From: Actinomadura sp. DC4
GTDB lineage: Bacteria; Actinomycetota; Actinomycetes; Streptosporangiales; Streptosporangiaceae
Direction of reading: 5' to 3'
Assembly (NCBI RefSeq): GCF_030406325.1
Contig: NZ_JAUEQY010000028.1
Coordinates: forward strand, 89,158 to 153,157
DNA length: 64,000 bases
The notes under the pieces are model-generated. The model made no database searches, was not told the origin of the DNA, and saw only the letters and a program-made list of their open reading frames with translations. Positions 47,742 through 61,243 of this stretch are shown piece after piece. The first letter of the stretch is position 1; each line of letters opens with the position of its first letter. Position numbers and translations under genes: made by a program.

Positions 47742-48851
47742 ATGTCCGCACCCAACAAGTCCTACGATCCGGTCGAGGTCTCCTCGCTCCAACCGGACGA
47801 GGTGGCCCGCATGCGCGCCGAAGCCCTGGACGCGATCCAGGCCGCCGCGAGCCTGGATGAGCTGAAGGAGACCCGCCTCGCGCACGCCGGCGACCGTTCG
47901 CCGCTCGCGCTGGCCAACCGGGAGATCGGCGCGCTGCCGCCGCATGCCAAGGCCGAGGCCGGCAAGCGCGTGGGCGGCGCCCGCCGCGACGTCTCCGAGG
48001 CGCTCAAGCGGCGCCAGGCCGAGCTGGAGGACGAACGCGACCAGCGCGTCCTCGTTGAGGAGGCCGTCGACGTCACGCTGCCCTGGGACCGCGCGCAGCG
48101 CGGCGCCCGGCACCCGCTGACCACGATCGCCGAGCGCATGACCGATGTCTTCGTCTCGATGGGCTTCGAGATCGCCGAGGGCCCCGAGGTCGAGGCCGAG
48201 TGGTTCAACTTCGACGCCCTCAACTTCCCGCCCGCGCACCCGGCGCGCGAGATGCAGGACACCTTCTTCGTCGAGTCGGAGGAGTCCGGCCTGGTCCTGC
48301 GGACCCACACCTCGCCGGTGCAGATCCGCGCGCTGCTCACCCGTGAGCTGCCGGTCTACGTCGTCTGCGCGGGCAAGACGTTCCGCACCGACGAGCTGGA
48401 CGCGACGCACAGCCCGGTCTTCCACCAGATGGAGGGCCTGGTCGTCGACGAGGGCATCACGATGGCCGACCTGCGCGGCGCGATCGGCGCGTTCGTCACC
48501 GGAATGTTCGGCGAGGGCCTGAAGACGCGCTTCCGCCCGTACTTCTTCCCCTTCACCGAGCCGTCCGCCGAGGTGGACATGCAGTGCTTCGTCTGCCGGG
48601 GCGCCTCGGCCGAGCCCGGCGGCGAGCCGTGCCGCACGTGCCGGTCCGAGGGATGGATCGAGCTCGGCGGCTGCGGCATGGTCAACCCGCGCGTGCTCAT
48701 CGCCTGCGGAGTGGACCCGGAGCGCTACAGCGGCTGGGCGTTCGGGCTCGGCGTGGAGCGCACGCTGATGTTCCGGCACGGCGTGGAGGACATGCACGAC
48801 ATGGTCGAGGGTGATGTGCGCTTCACCCGCGCCTTCGGAATGGAGATCTGA
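47742..48851 (+). CDS. pheS: phenylalanine-tRNA ligase alpha subunit
   Basis: PheS is the catalytic subunit of the alpha2-beta2 enzyme. ATG 47742 gives 369 residues; a TTG at 47730 touches its GGAG and is unlikely. The N-terminal coiled coil (about 20-100) binds tRNA. The class II core contains HPLTTIAERMTDVFVSMGFE, motif 2 GKTFRTDELDATHSPVFHQM, and motif 3 GWAFGLGVERTLMFRHG. Four cysteines in CFVCRGASAEPGGEPCRTC form an extra zinc-ribbon-like loop present in many bacterial PheS. pheT begins immediately after its stop. Confidence 0.97.
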   Translation: MSAPNKSYDPVEVSSLQPDEVARMRAEALDAIQAAASLDELKETRLAHAGDRSPLALANREIGALPPHAKAEAGKRVGGARRDVSEALKRRQAELEDERDQRVLVEEAVDVTLPWDRAQRGARHPLTTIAERMTDVFVSMGFEIAEGPEVEAEWFNFDALNFPPAHPAREMQDTFFVESEESGLVLRTHTSPVQIRALLTRELPVYVVCAGKTFRTDELDATHSPVFHQMEGLVVDEGITMADLRGAIGAFVTGMFGEGLKTRFRPYFFPFTEPSAEVDMQCFVCRGASAEPGGEPCRTCRSEGWIELGGCGMVNPRVLIACGVDPERYSGWAFGLGVERTLMFRHGVEDMHDMVEGDVRFTRAFGMEI

Positions 48852-51356
48852 ATGCGCGTCCCGATTTCCTGGCTGCGGGAGTACGTCGAGCTGCCCGCCG
48901 AGGTCACCGCGCGTGACGTCGCCCGAGAGCTGATCGCGGCGGGCCTCGAGGTGGAGACCGTCGACGAGCTCGGCGCCGACCTGACCGGGCCGCTCGTCGT
49001 CGGCCGGGTGCTCGCGATCGAGGAGCTCGCGGAGTTCAAGAAGCCGATCCGCTACTGCCAGGTCGACATCGGCAACCCCGAGCCCCAGAACATCATCTGC
49101 GGCGCGCCCAACTTCGCCGAGGGCGACCTGGTCGTGGTCATCCTGCCCGGCGGCGTGCTGCCCGGCGGGTTCGAGATCAGCGCGCGCAAGACGTACGGCC
49201 GCGTCTCGGAGGGCATGATCTGCTCCGAGCGCGAGCTCGGCCTGAGCGACGCCCACGAGGGCATCCTCGTGCTGCCCGCCTCCTACGGCGCCGAGCCGGG
49301 GCAGGACGCGGTCGAGCTGCTCCAGATCCGCGACGACGTCCTCGACATCGCCGTCACCCCGGACCGCGGCTACACCGCCTCGATCCGCGGCGTCGCCCGC
49401 GAGGCCGCGACCGCGTTCTCGGTGCCGTTCCACGACCCGGCGGCGGCCCTGCCGCCGGAGGAGACGGCCGAGTCCTACCCGGCCTCGGTCGCGGACCCGT
49501 CGGCGTGCTCGCGCTACGTCCTGCGCGAGGTGGACGGCCTGGACCCGGCGGCGCCGAGCCCGATCTGGCTGGTGCGCCGGCTGCAGAAGTGCGGCGTGCG
49601 CTCGATCTCGCTGGCCGTCGACGTCACCAACTACGTCATGCTCCAGCTCGGCCAGCCGCTGCACGCGTGGGACCGCGGCAAGCTCCAGGGCCCCATCGGC
49701 GTCCGCCGTGCCCGCGAGGGCGAGCGGATGGAGACCCTCGACCACGTCGTACGCGACCTGGACCCGGGCGACATTCTGATCACCGACGAGTCCGGCCCGG
49801 TCAACATCGCGGGCGTCATGGGCGGCCTGACCACCGAGATCGACGAGAAGTCCACCGACGTTGTGATCGAGGCCGCGCACTTCTCGCCGGAGGCCATCGC
49901 CCGTACGGCGCGCCGCCACAAGCTGCACAGCGACTCCTCCTACCGCTTCGAGCGCGGCGTCGACCACGAGCTCCAGCGGCAGGCGGCCGACATCGCGGTG
50001 CGGATGCTCGCCGAGCTCGGCGGGGCGCGGATCGTGCCGGGAGAGACGAACCTCCGCGCGCCGGTCGAGACGCCCGCGATCACGATCCGCGCCGACCACC
50101 CGGACCGCGTCGCGGGCATGTCCTACGGCCGCGACACGGTGGTGCGGCGGCTGCGCGAGGTGGGTTGTGAGGTCTCCGGCGACGACGCGCTGACCGTCAC
50201 GCCGCCGTCGTGGCGGCCGGACCTGCGCGACCCCAACGACCTCGCCGAGGAGGTCATCCGCCTCGAGGGGTATGAGAACATCCCGGCCCGCGCGCCCCGC
50301 TCCGTCGCCGGACGCGGTCTCACCCCCGGCCAGCGGCTGCGCCGGCGCGTGGGCCGGGCCCTCGCCGCCGACGGCTACACCGAGGTGCTCAACACGCCGT
50401 TCGCCTCCGACCGCGACTGGGACTCCCTGCAGCTGCCCGCCGACGACGACCGCCGGCACGCGCTCCGGCTGGCCAACCCGCTCACCGGCGACGAGCCGCT
50501 GCTGCGCACGACGCTGCTGCCGGGGCTGTTCCGCACGCTGAACCGCAACGCCGGGCGCGGTTTCGCCGACGTGGCGCTGTACGAGACCGGCCTGGTGTAC
50601 CGCCCGAAGCGGACGCCCGACGGACGCCCGGTGCCTCCTCCGCCGCGTCTCCCGGTCGACCGGGGCCCGACGGCCGACGAGCTCGCCGCCGTCGAGGCCG
50701 CCCTGCCCGACCAGCCCGTACGCGTCGGCGCCGTGCTGGCGGGCGACCGCGACCCGGCCGGCTGGTGGGGCCCGGGCCGCCCGGCGAACTGGGCGGACGC
50801 GATCGAGGCCGCCCGTACGATCGCCGCCGAGGCAGGGGTGGAGCTGGAGGTGCGCGCCGACCGGCACGCGCCCTGGCACCCGGGCCGCTGCGCCGTGCTC
50901 ATGGCCGGGGAGGTCCTCGTCGGCCACGCGGGGGAGCTGCACCCGCGCGTCATCAAGGCCTACGACCTGCCTCCCCGTACCTGCGCGATGGAGCTGGACC
51001 TGACCCGCGTCGAGTCGCTCGCGGCCCGCGTGGTGCCCGCTCCGGCCGTCACGACCTATCCGGTCGCCACGCAGGACGTCGCGCTGATCGTGCCGGACAC
51101 GGTGCCGGCGGCCGACGTGGAGTCCGCGCTGCGCGCGGGCGTGGCCGGCCACGGCGCAGGGGAGCTGCTGGAGTCGGTCCGGCTGTTCGACCTGTACACG
51201 GGCGAGCAGGCGGGCGAGGGCAACAAGTCCCTGGCGTACACCATGCGGTTCCGCGCCGCCGACCGCACGCTCACGGTCGAGGAGACGACCGGCGCCCGCG
51301 ACGCCGCGGTGGCCGAGGCCGCCGAGCGCGTCGGCGCGGTCCTGCGGGGCGCCTGA
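48852..51356 (+). CDS. pheT: phenylalanine-tRNA ligase beta subunit
   Basis: This 834-residue subunit has an N-terminal tRNA-binding OB domain (about 40-150, [17 protein letters not shown]), the B3/B4 editing region ([17 protein letters not shown] to the ALDHVV-like [10 protein letters not shown]), two B5 winged-helix-like domains, and the C-terminal FDX-ACB domain (about 740-834, [16 protein letters not shown]). It edits tyrosine misacylation. ATG 48852 directly follows the pheS stop. A long perfect hairpin closes the unit. Confidence 0.97.
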   Translation: MRVPISWLREYVELPAEVTARDVARELIAAGLEVETVDELGADLTGPLVVGRVLAIEELAEFKKPIRYCQVDIGNPEPQNIICGAPNFAEGDLVVVILPGGVLPGGFEISARKTYGRVSEGMICSERELGLSDAHEGILVLPASYGAEPGQDAVELLQIRDDVLDIAVTPDRGYTASIRGVAREAATAFSVPFHDPAAALPPEETAESYPASVADPSACSRYVLREVDGLDPAAPSPIWLVRRLQKCGVRSISLAVDVTNYVMLQLGQPLHAWDRGKLQGPIGVRRAREGERMETLDHVVRDLDPGDILITDESGPVNIAGVMGGLTTEIDEKSTDVVIEAAHFSPEAIARTARRHKLHSDSSYRFERGVDHELQRQAADIAVRMLAELGGARIVPGETNLRAPVETPAITIRADHPDRVAGMSYGRDTVVRRLREVGCEVSGDDALTVTPPSWRPDLRDPNDLAEEVIRLEGYENIPARAPRSVAGRGLTPGQRLRRRVGRALAADGYTEVLNTPFASDRDWDSLQLPADDDRRHALRLANPLTGDEPLLRTTLLPGLFRTLNRNAGRGFADVALYETGLVYRPKRTPDGRPVPPPPRLPVDRGPTADELAAVEAALPDQPVRVGAVLAGDRDPAGWWGPGRPANWADAIEAARTIAAEAGVELEVRADRHAPWHPGRCAVLMAGEVLVGHAGELHPRVIKAYDLPPRTCAMELDLTRVESLAARVVPAPAVTTYPVATQDVALIVPDTVPAADVESALRAGVAGHGAGELLESVRLFDLYTGEQAGEGNKSLAYTMRFRAADRTLTVEETTGARDAAVAEAAERVGAVLRGA

Positions 51357-51364
51357 GGGCCCGT

Positions 51365-51397
51365 TTCCGCCGTGGCCCCCGCCGGGCCACGGCGGAA
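51365..51397 (+). terminator. hairpin terminator after pheT
   Basis: A perfect 14-bp stem (TTCCGCCGTGGCCC / GGGCCACGGCGGAA) with a 5-base loop begins nine bases after the pheT stop. There is no T-run. It ends the kinase-pheST region before the Ser/Thr kinase. Confidence 0.75.
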
Positions 51398-51422
51398 CCC
51401 TGCCGGGAGGGCGAGGGAGCGG

Positions 51423-52970
51423 ATGACCGAACGCGTGGTGGCCGGCCGCTACCGGCTGGTGAGCCCCATCGGCCGGGGCGGCATGGGCGTCGTCTGGCGG
51501 GCCTGGGACGAGACCCTGCGCCGCGAGGTCGCGGTCAAGGAGATCCTCCTGTCCGGCGACCTGCCCGAGTCCGAACGCTCGGAGCTCCAGCGGCGGGCCG
51601 TCCGCGAGGCGCGGGCCGCGGCGCTCCTGGACCACCCGGGCATCATCGCCGTGCACGACGTGATCCACGAGGACGACCGGCCCTGGACCGTCATGGAACT
51701 GCTCACCGGCCGCTCGCTCGGCCGGGCCGCCCCGCTGCCGCCGCAGGCCGTGGCCGCGATCGGACTGCGGGTCCTCGACGCGCTCGGCGCGGCGCACGCG
51801 CGCGGCGTCCTGCACCGTGACGTCAAGCCGACAAACGTCTTCCTCTGCGACGACGGCCGCGTGGTCCTGGCCGACTTCGGCATCGCGAGCCTGGAGGGCG
51901 ACCCCTCGCTCACGCGTACGGGCGACTTCGTCGGCTCGCCCGGTTTCGTCGCCCCCGAGCGGCTGCGCGAACGGTCCGTGGGACCTCCGTCGGACCTGTG
52001 GTCGCTGGGCGCCACCCTGTACACCGCCGTGGAGGGCCGCTCGCCGTTCGGGCGCGACACCCCGATGGCGGCCCTCGGCGCCGTCCTGACCGACGAGCCC
52101 CCGCCGCCCGTTCGCGCGGGCCCGCTCGCGCCGGTGTTGTGGCGGCTCCTCCTCAAGGACCCCGCCGCGCGGATCTCCGCCCCGGACGCGGCCCGCGCCC
52201 TGCGCCAGGTGTCACAGGGCCTGCCGTCCGGCCTGGAGATGCCACGGCCCGTGCGGCGTCGCCGTACCGGCAGCCTGGCGCTCGCCGCGGCGGCCGTCGT
52301 GCTGCTCGCGGTGGCGGCGGCCGTGGCCTTCCGCGTACGGGACGGAGCGGCGGACCACACGGAGGAACGGCCGCCCGCCGCCGCGACGACGTCGGCGAGC
52401 CCGTCCCAGGCACCCGTGGCCGCGGCCCGCTACGCCCGGCCGTTCGACTTCTGCGCGCTGCTGAGCCAGGCCCAGGTCGACGCGCTGATCCCCGGGGCGG
52501 AGAAGCTCGCCTCCGGCGACGCGCACTCGTGCGACTGGGGCACGGCGGCACGGCACCAGGGCCTGTCGGTGACGGCGGAGTACGTCTTCGACCCCGTGAC
52601 CGGGACCGCGGCCGAGGACCCCTGGACGACCACGCCCGCCGCCGCGAAGGGCGCGTACGAGCGGCAGCGCGCCGCCGACCGGAAGGCGAGCGGCGACGTC
52701 GCCTGGGGTTGGGACGAGATCGGCGTACGGCGGACCGGCGCGCGGCGAAGCGCGGCCCGTGCGGTCTCCGGCGTCGGCGAGGACGCGTACACGACCGAGA
52801 CGTTCCACGGATCGACGCTGGAGCGGGCCGACGTGCGGTTCCGCGACAGCAACCTGTACCTGAGGGTCTGGTTCGTCGCCGCCGGCGGCGCCACGGACGC
52901 CGCCCGGATCCGGCAGGACACCCTGAAGGCGGCCCACTGGGTCGCGGCGACCCTACGGCGGATGCCATGA
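51423..52970 (+). CDS. membrane Ser/Thr protein kinase 1 (PknB type) with C-terminal sensor
   Basis: The start is ATG 51423 with GGAGGGCGAGGGAG upstream; 515 residues. The cytoplasmic kinase domain (about 10-265) is complete: GRGGMGVVW loop, K39 in VAVKE, HRDVKPTN (D133), DFG (D151), GSPGFVAPERL. After a basic stretch comes one membrane helix (about 283-304), then an outward domain of about 200 residues with two early cysteines (FDFCALLSQAQVDAL and HSCDWGTAARH), reminiscent of DUF3558-type folds. It probably senses an extracellular signal. A paralogue follows after 343 bases. Confidence 0.93.
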   Translation: MTERVVAGRYRLVSPIGRGGMGVVWRAWDETLRREVAVKEILLSGDLPESERSELQRRAVREARAAALLDHPGIIAVHDVIHEDDRPWTVMELLTGRSLGRAAPLPPQAVAAIGLRVLDALGAAHARGVLHRDVKPTNVFLCDDGRVVLADFGIASLEGDPSLTRTGDFVGSPGFVAPERLRERSVGPPSDLWSLGATLYTAVEGRSPFGRDTPMAALGAVLTDEPPPPVRAGPLAPVLWRLLLKDPAARISAPDAARALRQVSQGLPSGLEMPRPVRRRRTGSLALAAAAVVLLAVAAAVAFRVRDGAADHTEERPPAAATTSASPSQAPVAAARYARPFDFCALLSQAQVDALIPGAEKLASGDAHSCDWGTAARHQGLSVTAEYVFDPVTGTAAEDPWTTTPAAAKGAYERQRAADRKASGDVAWGWDEIGVRRTGARRSAARAVSGVGEDAYTTETFHGSTLERADVRFRDSNLYLRVWFVAAGGATDAARIRQDTLKAAHWVAATLRRMP

Positions 52971-53325
52971 CGCGACCATTGCCCGGAGCGCCCCCGGCCT
53001 GTGGGCCGCTGCGACGGTGCGGCGGATCCCGTGATACGGCCGCCGGATGTGGCGGGGCTCGCGGTGGGCGGCGGCGATGCCGGGAGGATCGGACAGGTGC
53101 GTCGGCCTCGCGCGGACTCGGTGGTGGATGCCGTGATGCGGCCGCCGGCCGCGGGCGGGCGGTGGAGATGCCGCGCGAGGTGCCCCGGTCCGTGGGTCGC
53201 TGCGATCGTGCGGTGGATCCCATGATGCGGCTGCCGGATAAGGCGAGGCTCGCGGCGGGCGGCGGCGAGGCCGCGCGGATCCGGCGGGGCGCGCGGGCTC
53301 CGCGGAGGGTACCGTGACGCGGCTG
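52951..53325 (+). repeat. degenerate repeat array between the two kinase genes
   Basis: Two long units of about 95 bases align closely: 53001-53095 and 53192-53286, offset 191. Both open GTGGGYCGCTGCGA and share CTCGCGG and GGCGGCGGCGA. A partial unit lies at 53119-53150. The core (CGGYGGATSCCRTGA and following) also matches the 3' end of kinase 1 (52956-52972) and loosely the start of kinase 2 (53302-53325). The stretch has no gene. It looks like repeated duplication of the kinase 1 tail during the tandem gene duplication. Confidence 0.6.
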
Positions 53326-54741
53326 CTGGCCGGGCGGTACCGGCTGGCCGAGCCGCTCGGCCGGGGAGGCATGGGCACGGTCTGGCGGGCGCACGACGAG
53401 GCGCTGGGCCGTACGGTCGCGGTCAAGGAGCTGTCGCTGCCCCGGGGAGTCGCCCCGGACCACCGCGCCCGGCTGTGCGAGCGCGCGATCCGCGAGGCAC
53501 GGGTGTCGTCTCGGCTGCGGCACGCCTCCATCATCCGCGTGCACGACGTGATCGCCGAGGACGACCGGCCCTGGATCGTCATGGAGCTGCTGGCCGGGCG
53601 CGCCCTCGACGAGGCCGGCCCGCTGCCGCCCGCGCGGGCGGCGGCGATCGGGCTGACCGTCCTGGAGGCGCTGGGCGCGGCGCACGCGCAGGGTGTGCTC
53701 CACCGTGACGTCAAGCCGGGCAACGTCTTCCTCTGCGACGACGGGCGCGTGGTCCTGGCCGACTTCGGCATCGCGAGCCTGGCCGGCGACGTGTCGCTGA
53801 CCGTCGCGGGCGGGCTGGTCGGCTCGCCGGGCTACATCGCGCCCGAGCGGCTCCGCGACGAGCCCGCGGGGCCGCCGTCGGACCTGTGGTCGCTCGGCGC
53901 GACGCTCTACACGGCGGTGGAGGGCCGGTCGCCGTTCGAGCGGCGGACCGTCGCGGGCGTGCTGGGCGCGGTCCTCACCGAGGAGCCCCGGCCGCCGGAG
54001 CGCGCCGGGCCGCTCGCCCCGGTCCTGCTGGCCTTGCTGGAGAAGAACCCGGCCCGCCGCCCGCCGCCGGAGGCCGCGCGGACCCTGCTGCGGAGCGTGG
54101 CGAGCGGCGGGACTCCCGCGATCCCGGACACCGTCCCGGCGACGCGGGCTCCCCGGCACGGCGCCCGCTGGGCGGCGGCGGCGGTGGCCGCCGCCGTCGC
54201 GGTGGCCCTGGTGGTGTTCCTGCCGGATGGGAAGAAGCCAACCGGCTCGCAGGCGCCGGCGGATCCGGTGCGCGGCCGGTTCACGGCCGCGCCCCAGCCG
54301 TGCTCGTTGCTGACCCCGGCCGAGGCGACGCGCCTGGGTGCCCGCTCCGCCGCGCGCCCGGAGGCGCAGGGCTGCTCCTGGGGCGGCGGCACGGTCGAGG
54401 TGTGGCTCCAGCACTTCGCGCCGAGAGGGAGCCTGAGCGCGCCGAGCCTGGCCGAGGAGTACTTCGCGGACAAAAAACGACAGCTCACCGTCTCCGCCCA
54501 CTCCGCCGACACGATCGACAGCACCCAGTCGGGGGTGGCGGACGTCCCGTCGGTCGCCGACGCGGCGTTCGCCTACGACGCCACCGACGGCGTCGACGCC
54601 GGACGTTCCTCAACGGTCTGGCTGCGGTCGAGCAACCTCGTCCTCAAGGTCGTCCGCGCCGACCACACCGGAGCCACGGACGCCGCCGCCCTCCGCGGCG
54701 GTGCCGTCGAGGCCGCCCGTACGGTCGCGGCCCACCTGTGA
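53314..54741 (+). CDS. membrane Ser/Thr protein kinase 2 (PknB type), paralogue of kinase 1
   Basis: The start is GTG 53314 five bases after GGAGGG; 475 residues. The kinase domain is complete (GRGGMGTVW, K38 in VAVKE, HRDVKPGN, DFGIAS, GSPGYIAPERL) and very similar to kinase 1, sharing long identical stretches such as NVFLCDDGRVVLADFGIAS. A membrane helix lies at about 285-303. The outward domain (about 320-475) has the same cysteine plan (QPCSLLTPAEATRLG, GCSWGGG) but has diverged much more than the kinase half, suggesting different ligands. Its activation segment lacks the TRT of kinase 1 (LTVAGGLVG). Confidence 0.93.
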   Translation: MTRLLAGRYRLAEPLGRGGMGTVWRAHDEALGRTVAVKELSLPRGVAPDHRARLCERAIREARVSSRLRHASIIRVHDVIAEDDRPWIVMELLAGRALDEAGPLPPARAAAIGLTVLEALGAAHAQGVLHRDVKPGNVFLCDDGRVVLADFGIASLAGDVSLTVAGGLVGSPGYIAPERLRDEPAGPPSDLWSLGATLYTAVEGRSPFERRTVAGVLGAVLTEEPRPPERAGPLAPVLLALLEKNPARRPPPEAARTLLRSVASGGTPAIPDTVPATRAPRHGARWAAAAVAAAVAVALVVFLPDGKKPTGSQAPADPVRGRFTAAPQPCSLLTPAEATRLGARSAARPEAQGCSWGGGTVEVWLQHFAPRGSLSAPSLAEEYFADKKRQLTVSAHSADTIDSTQSGVADVPSVADAAFAYDATDGVDAGRSSTVWLRSSNLVLKVVRADHTGATDAAALRGGAVEAARTVAAHL

Positions 54742-57001
<2,260 letters not shown>

Positions 57002-57005
<4 letters not shown>

Positions 57006-57907
57006 TCTCCGGACCCCGGACACGCGACACCGCCGACGCGCTGCGCAAGGCCGCCACGCTGATCGACGCGCTGCCGTGGCTGCAGGAGTTCCACGGCAGG
57101 ACCGTCGTGATCAAGTACGGCGGCCACGCCATGACCGACGAGGCGCTCCGGCCCGCCTTCGCCCAGGACGTCGCCTTCCTGCGCTATGCGGGGCTGCGCC
57201 CGGTCATCGTGCACGGCGGCGGCCCGCAGATCAACGCCCAGCTCGACCGGCTCGGCATCGAGTCCAGCTTCAAGGCGGGCCTGCGCGTCACGACGCCCGA
57301 GACCATGGACGTCGTCCGCATGGTGCTGGTCGGCCAGGTCAGCCGCGACGTCGTCGGCCTGCTCAACCGGCACGGCCCGTTCGGCGTCGGCATGTCGGGC
57401 GAGGACGCGCGGCTGTTCACCGCCGAGCGCAAGCCGGCGGTGGTCGACGGGGTCTCCGTCGACATCGGCCAGGTCGGCGAGATCGTCCAGGTCGACGCCG
57501 GATCGGTGCGCAGCCTCCTCGACGACGGCCGCATCCCGGTCATCTCCAGCATCGCGCGCGGCGGCGACGGCGAGGTCTACAACGTCAACGCCGACACCGC
57601 GGCCGGCGCGCTCGCCGTGGCCCTCCAGGCCACCAAGCTCGTCGTGCTGACCGACGTCGACGGCCTGTACGCCGACTGGCCGCCCTCGGGCGACCCCGGC
57701 GACGTGATCGGCCGGCTGACGGCGGCCGAGCTGGAGACCATGCTCCCGGGCCTGTCGGCCGGCATGGTGCCCAAGATGGAGGCCTGCCTGCGCGCCGTAC
57801 GCGGCGGAGTGCCGCAGGCGCACGTGCTCGACGGCCGGATTCCGCACTCACTTCTACTCGAGATCTTCACCGACGAGGGGATCGGCACGATGGTGGTGCC
57901 CGCATGA
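57002..57907 (+). CDS. argB: acetylglutamate kinase
   Basis: ArgB phosphorylates N-acetylglutamate and is the usual arginine-feedback point. ATG 57002 overlaps the argJ stop; 301 residues. It has the ATP-site lysine in [10 protein letters not shown], the substrate loop [18 protein letters not shown], and [12 protein letters not shown]. The N-terminal helix before the core (about 1-25, with [17 protein letters not shown]) is the extension typical of arginine-inhibited hexameric enzymes. It overlaps argD at its 3' end. Confidence 0.96.
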
Positions 57908-59076
57908 GCGACCTGCGCAAGCGTTTCGAAGCCGCGATCATGCCCAACTACGGCGTGCCGCCGCTCGCGCTCGCCCGCGGCGAGGGCTGCCGGGTCTGGG
58001 ACGCCGACGGCGACGTCTACCTGGATCTGATCGGCGGCATCGCGGTCTCCGCCCTCGGCCACGCGCATCCCGCGGTGGTCGAGGCGGTCTCGGCCCAGGT
58101 CGCCACGATCGCGCACACGTCCAACCTGTTCCTGCACGAGCCGGAGGTGCTCCTCGCCGAGCGTCTCCTCGAGCTCCTCGACGCCGACGGGCGCGTCTTC
58201 TTCGCCAACTCCGGCACCGAGGCCAACGAGGCCGCCTACAAGCTGGTCCGCCGCCACGCCGGCCCGGATCGCACCTACGTCGTCGCGGCCGAAGGCGGCT
58301 TCCACGGCCGCACGATGGGCGCGCTCGCGCTGACCGGCAAGGCGGCGATCCGCGAGCCGTTCGGCCCGTACGGCGCCGACGTCCGGTTCGTCCCGTACGG
58401 CTCGGTGGAGGCGCTGCACGAGGCCGTCACCGACCGCTGCGCCGCGGTCTTCCTCGAACCCACCCAGGGCGAGGGCGGCGTCGTCCCGCCCCCGGAGGGC
58501 TACCTCGCGGCGGCCCGGCGGATCTGCGACGAGACCGGCGCCGCGCTGGTGCTGGACGAGATCCAGAGCGGCATCGGCCGTACCGGCGTGTGGTTCCAGC
58601 ACCGGCGCGAGGGCGTGCGCCCCGACGTGATCACCCTCGCCAAGGGCCTCGGCGGCGGCCTGCCCATCGGCGTGTGCGTCGGCCTCGGCCCGTACGGCAC
58701 GGCCTTCTCCAAGGGCGACCACGGCTCGACGTTCGGCGGCAACCCGGTCTCCTGCGCGGCGGCCCTCGCCGTCATCGACACGATCGTGAAGGACGGGCTG
58801 CTGGAGCACGTCACCGCGGTCGGCGACCGGCTCGCCGATGGCATCGCCGCGATCGAGGACCCGCTGCTCAGCGGCGTGCGCGGCAGTGGCCTGTGGCGCG
58901 CGATCGTCCTCGCCGAGCCCAAGTCGGCGCAGGTGGAGGCGGCCGCGCGCGAGGCGGGTTTCCTGGTCAACGCGGTCGCGCCGGACGCGGTCCGGCTCGC
59001 CCCGCCCCTGATCATCACGGACGAGGAGGCGGCGTCCTTCGTCGCGGCGCTGCCGGAGATCCTGAGGAAGGCATGA
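57904..59076 (+). CDS. argD: acetylornithine aminotransferase
   Basis: This PLP-dependent class III transaminase has 390 residues from ATG 57904 (overlapping the argB stop). It has the cofactor lysine in [12 protein letters not shown] (about 252), the phosphate-binding [10 protein letters not shown], and [13 protein letters not shown]. It transfers amino groups between glutamate and N-acetylglutamate semialdehyde and, in many bacteria, also serves lysine synthesis. argR starts within its last codons; no argF follows. Confidence 0.96.
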   Translation: MSDLRKRFEAAIMPNYGVPPLALARGEGCRVWDADGDVYLDLIGGIAVSALGHAHPAVVEAVSAQVATIAHTSNLFLHEPEVLLAERLLELLDADGRVFFANSGTEANEAAYKLVRRHAGPDRTYVVAAEGGFHGRTMGALALTGKAAIREPFGPYGADVRFVPYGSVEALHEAVTDRCAAVFLEPTQGEGGVVPPPEGYLAAARRICDETGAALVLDEIQSGIGRTGVWFQHRREGVRPDVITLAKGLGGGLPIGVCVGLGPYGTAFSKGDHGSTFGGNPVSCAAALAVIDTIVKDGLLEHVTAVGDRLADGIAAIEDPLLSGVRGSGLWRAIVLAEPKSAQVEAAAREAGFLVNAVAPDAVRLAPPLIITDEEAASFVAALPEILRKA

Positions 59077-59690
59077 CGACGCCGCTGACCAAGACCGCGC
59101 GCCAGTCCCGCATCATCGAGCTGCTGGGCCGCAACGCTGTGCACTCCCAGAGCGAGCTCGCCAAGCTGCTCGCCGACGCGGGCGTCGACGTGACCCAGGC
59201 GACCCTCTCGCGCGACCTCGTCGACATCGGCGCGGTCAAGCTGCGCTCCGCGGACGGCTCGCTGATCTACGCGGTACCGGGGGAGGGCGGCGAACGCATC
59301 CGCCGGGCCCGTACGGGCGGCGCCGAGACGTTCGCGGGACGGCTCGCCCGGCTCGCGCAGGAGCTCCTCGTCTCCGCCGAGGCCTCGGCCAACCTCGTGA
59401 TCGTGCGCACGCCGCCCGGCGCCGCGCAGTTCCTCGCCTCGGCGATCGACCACGCCGACTGGTCGGCCGTGCTCGGCACCGTGGCCGGCGACGACACCGT
59501 GCTGGTCATCTCCCGCGACCCGACGGGCGGCGACGAGCTCGCCGCCGCGCTGCTGGCGCTGACCGAACGCCGCGTCCCGCGCGTCGACCTGGAGGACCAG
59601 GTGCCCGCGCCCTGGGACCCGGCGGACGACCTGCCGCCCGCGCCGCGCGATCTCGTCTCGGCGCGGGAGAACGCGGAGCGACGACCCTAG
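59073..59690 (+). CDS. argR: arginine repressor ArgR
   Basis: The product has 205 residues from ATG 59073, overlapping the argD stop. It has an N-terminal winged helix ([31 protein letters not shown]) and a C-terminal oligomerisation/arginine-binding domain with [15 protein letters not shown]. About 35 extra residues at the C terminus (after ALLALTERR), rich in Pro, Asp and Glu, go beyond the usual 150-170 length. It should bind the ARG box before argC and so control its own operon. Confidence 0.95.
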   Translation: MTTPLTKTARQSRIIELLGRNAVHSQSELAKLLADAGVDVTQATLSRDLVDIGAVKLRSADGSLIYAVPGEGGERIRRARTGGAETFAGRLARLAQELLVSAEASANLVIVRTPPGAAQFLASAIDHADWSAVLGTVAGDDTVLVISRDPTGGDELAAALLALTERRVPRVDLEDQVPAPWDPADDLPPAPRDLVSARENAERRP

Positions 59691-59724
59691 GGCGTCCTCG
59701 CACGCCCACGTCACGGCCCGCCGA

Positions 59725-59760
59725 GGCGGAGCCGGAAGCTCGGCCGAGCGTCGCTCCGCC
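59725..59760 (+). terminator. structured hairpin between argR and argH
   Basis: GGCGGAGC and GCTCCGCC (8-bp perfect stem) enclose a second palindrome, GCTCGGCCGAGC. It probably ends argCJBDR transcripts. A GATAAT -10 candidate just downstream (59763-59768) would give argH its own start. Confidence 0.5.
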
Positions 59761-59812
59761 GTGATAATGCAGTAGTACCGCCAGCCACTCGATCAGTGAG
59801 AGAAGAACCAGC

Positions 59813-61242
<1,430 letters not shown>

Positions 61243-61243
<1 letters not shown>

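Noticed and set aside
47598..51815. A 1405-codon open frame on the minus strand
   Set aside because: It is the antisense of pheS, pheT and the start of kinase 1. High-GC genes leave long stop-free antisense frames; the product is low-complexity Arg/Asp/Val/Leu sequence with no domain.
51998..53317. A 439-codon frame crossing the gap between the kinases
   Set aside because: Shadow of kinase 1 continued by chance through the GC-rich repeat; no motif.
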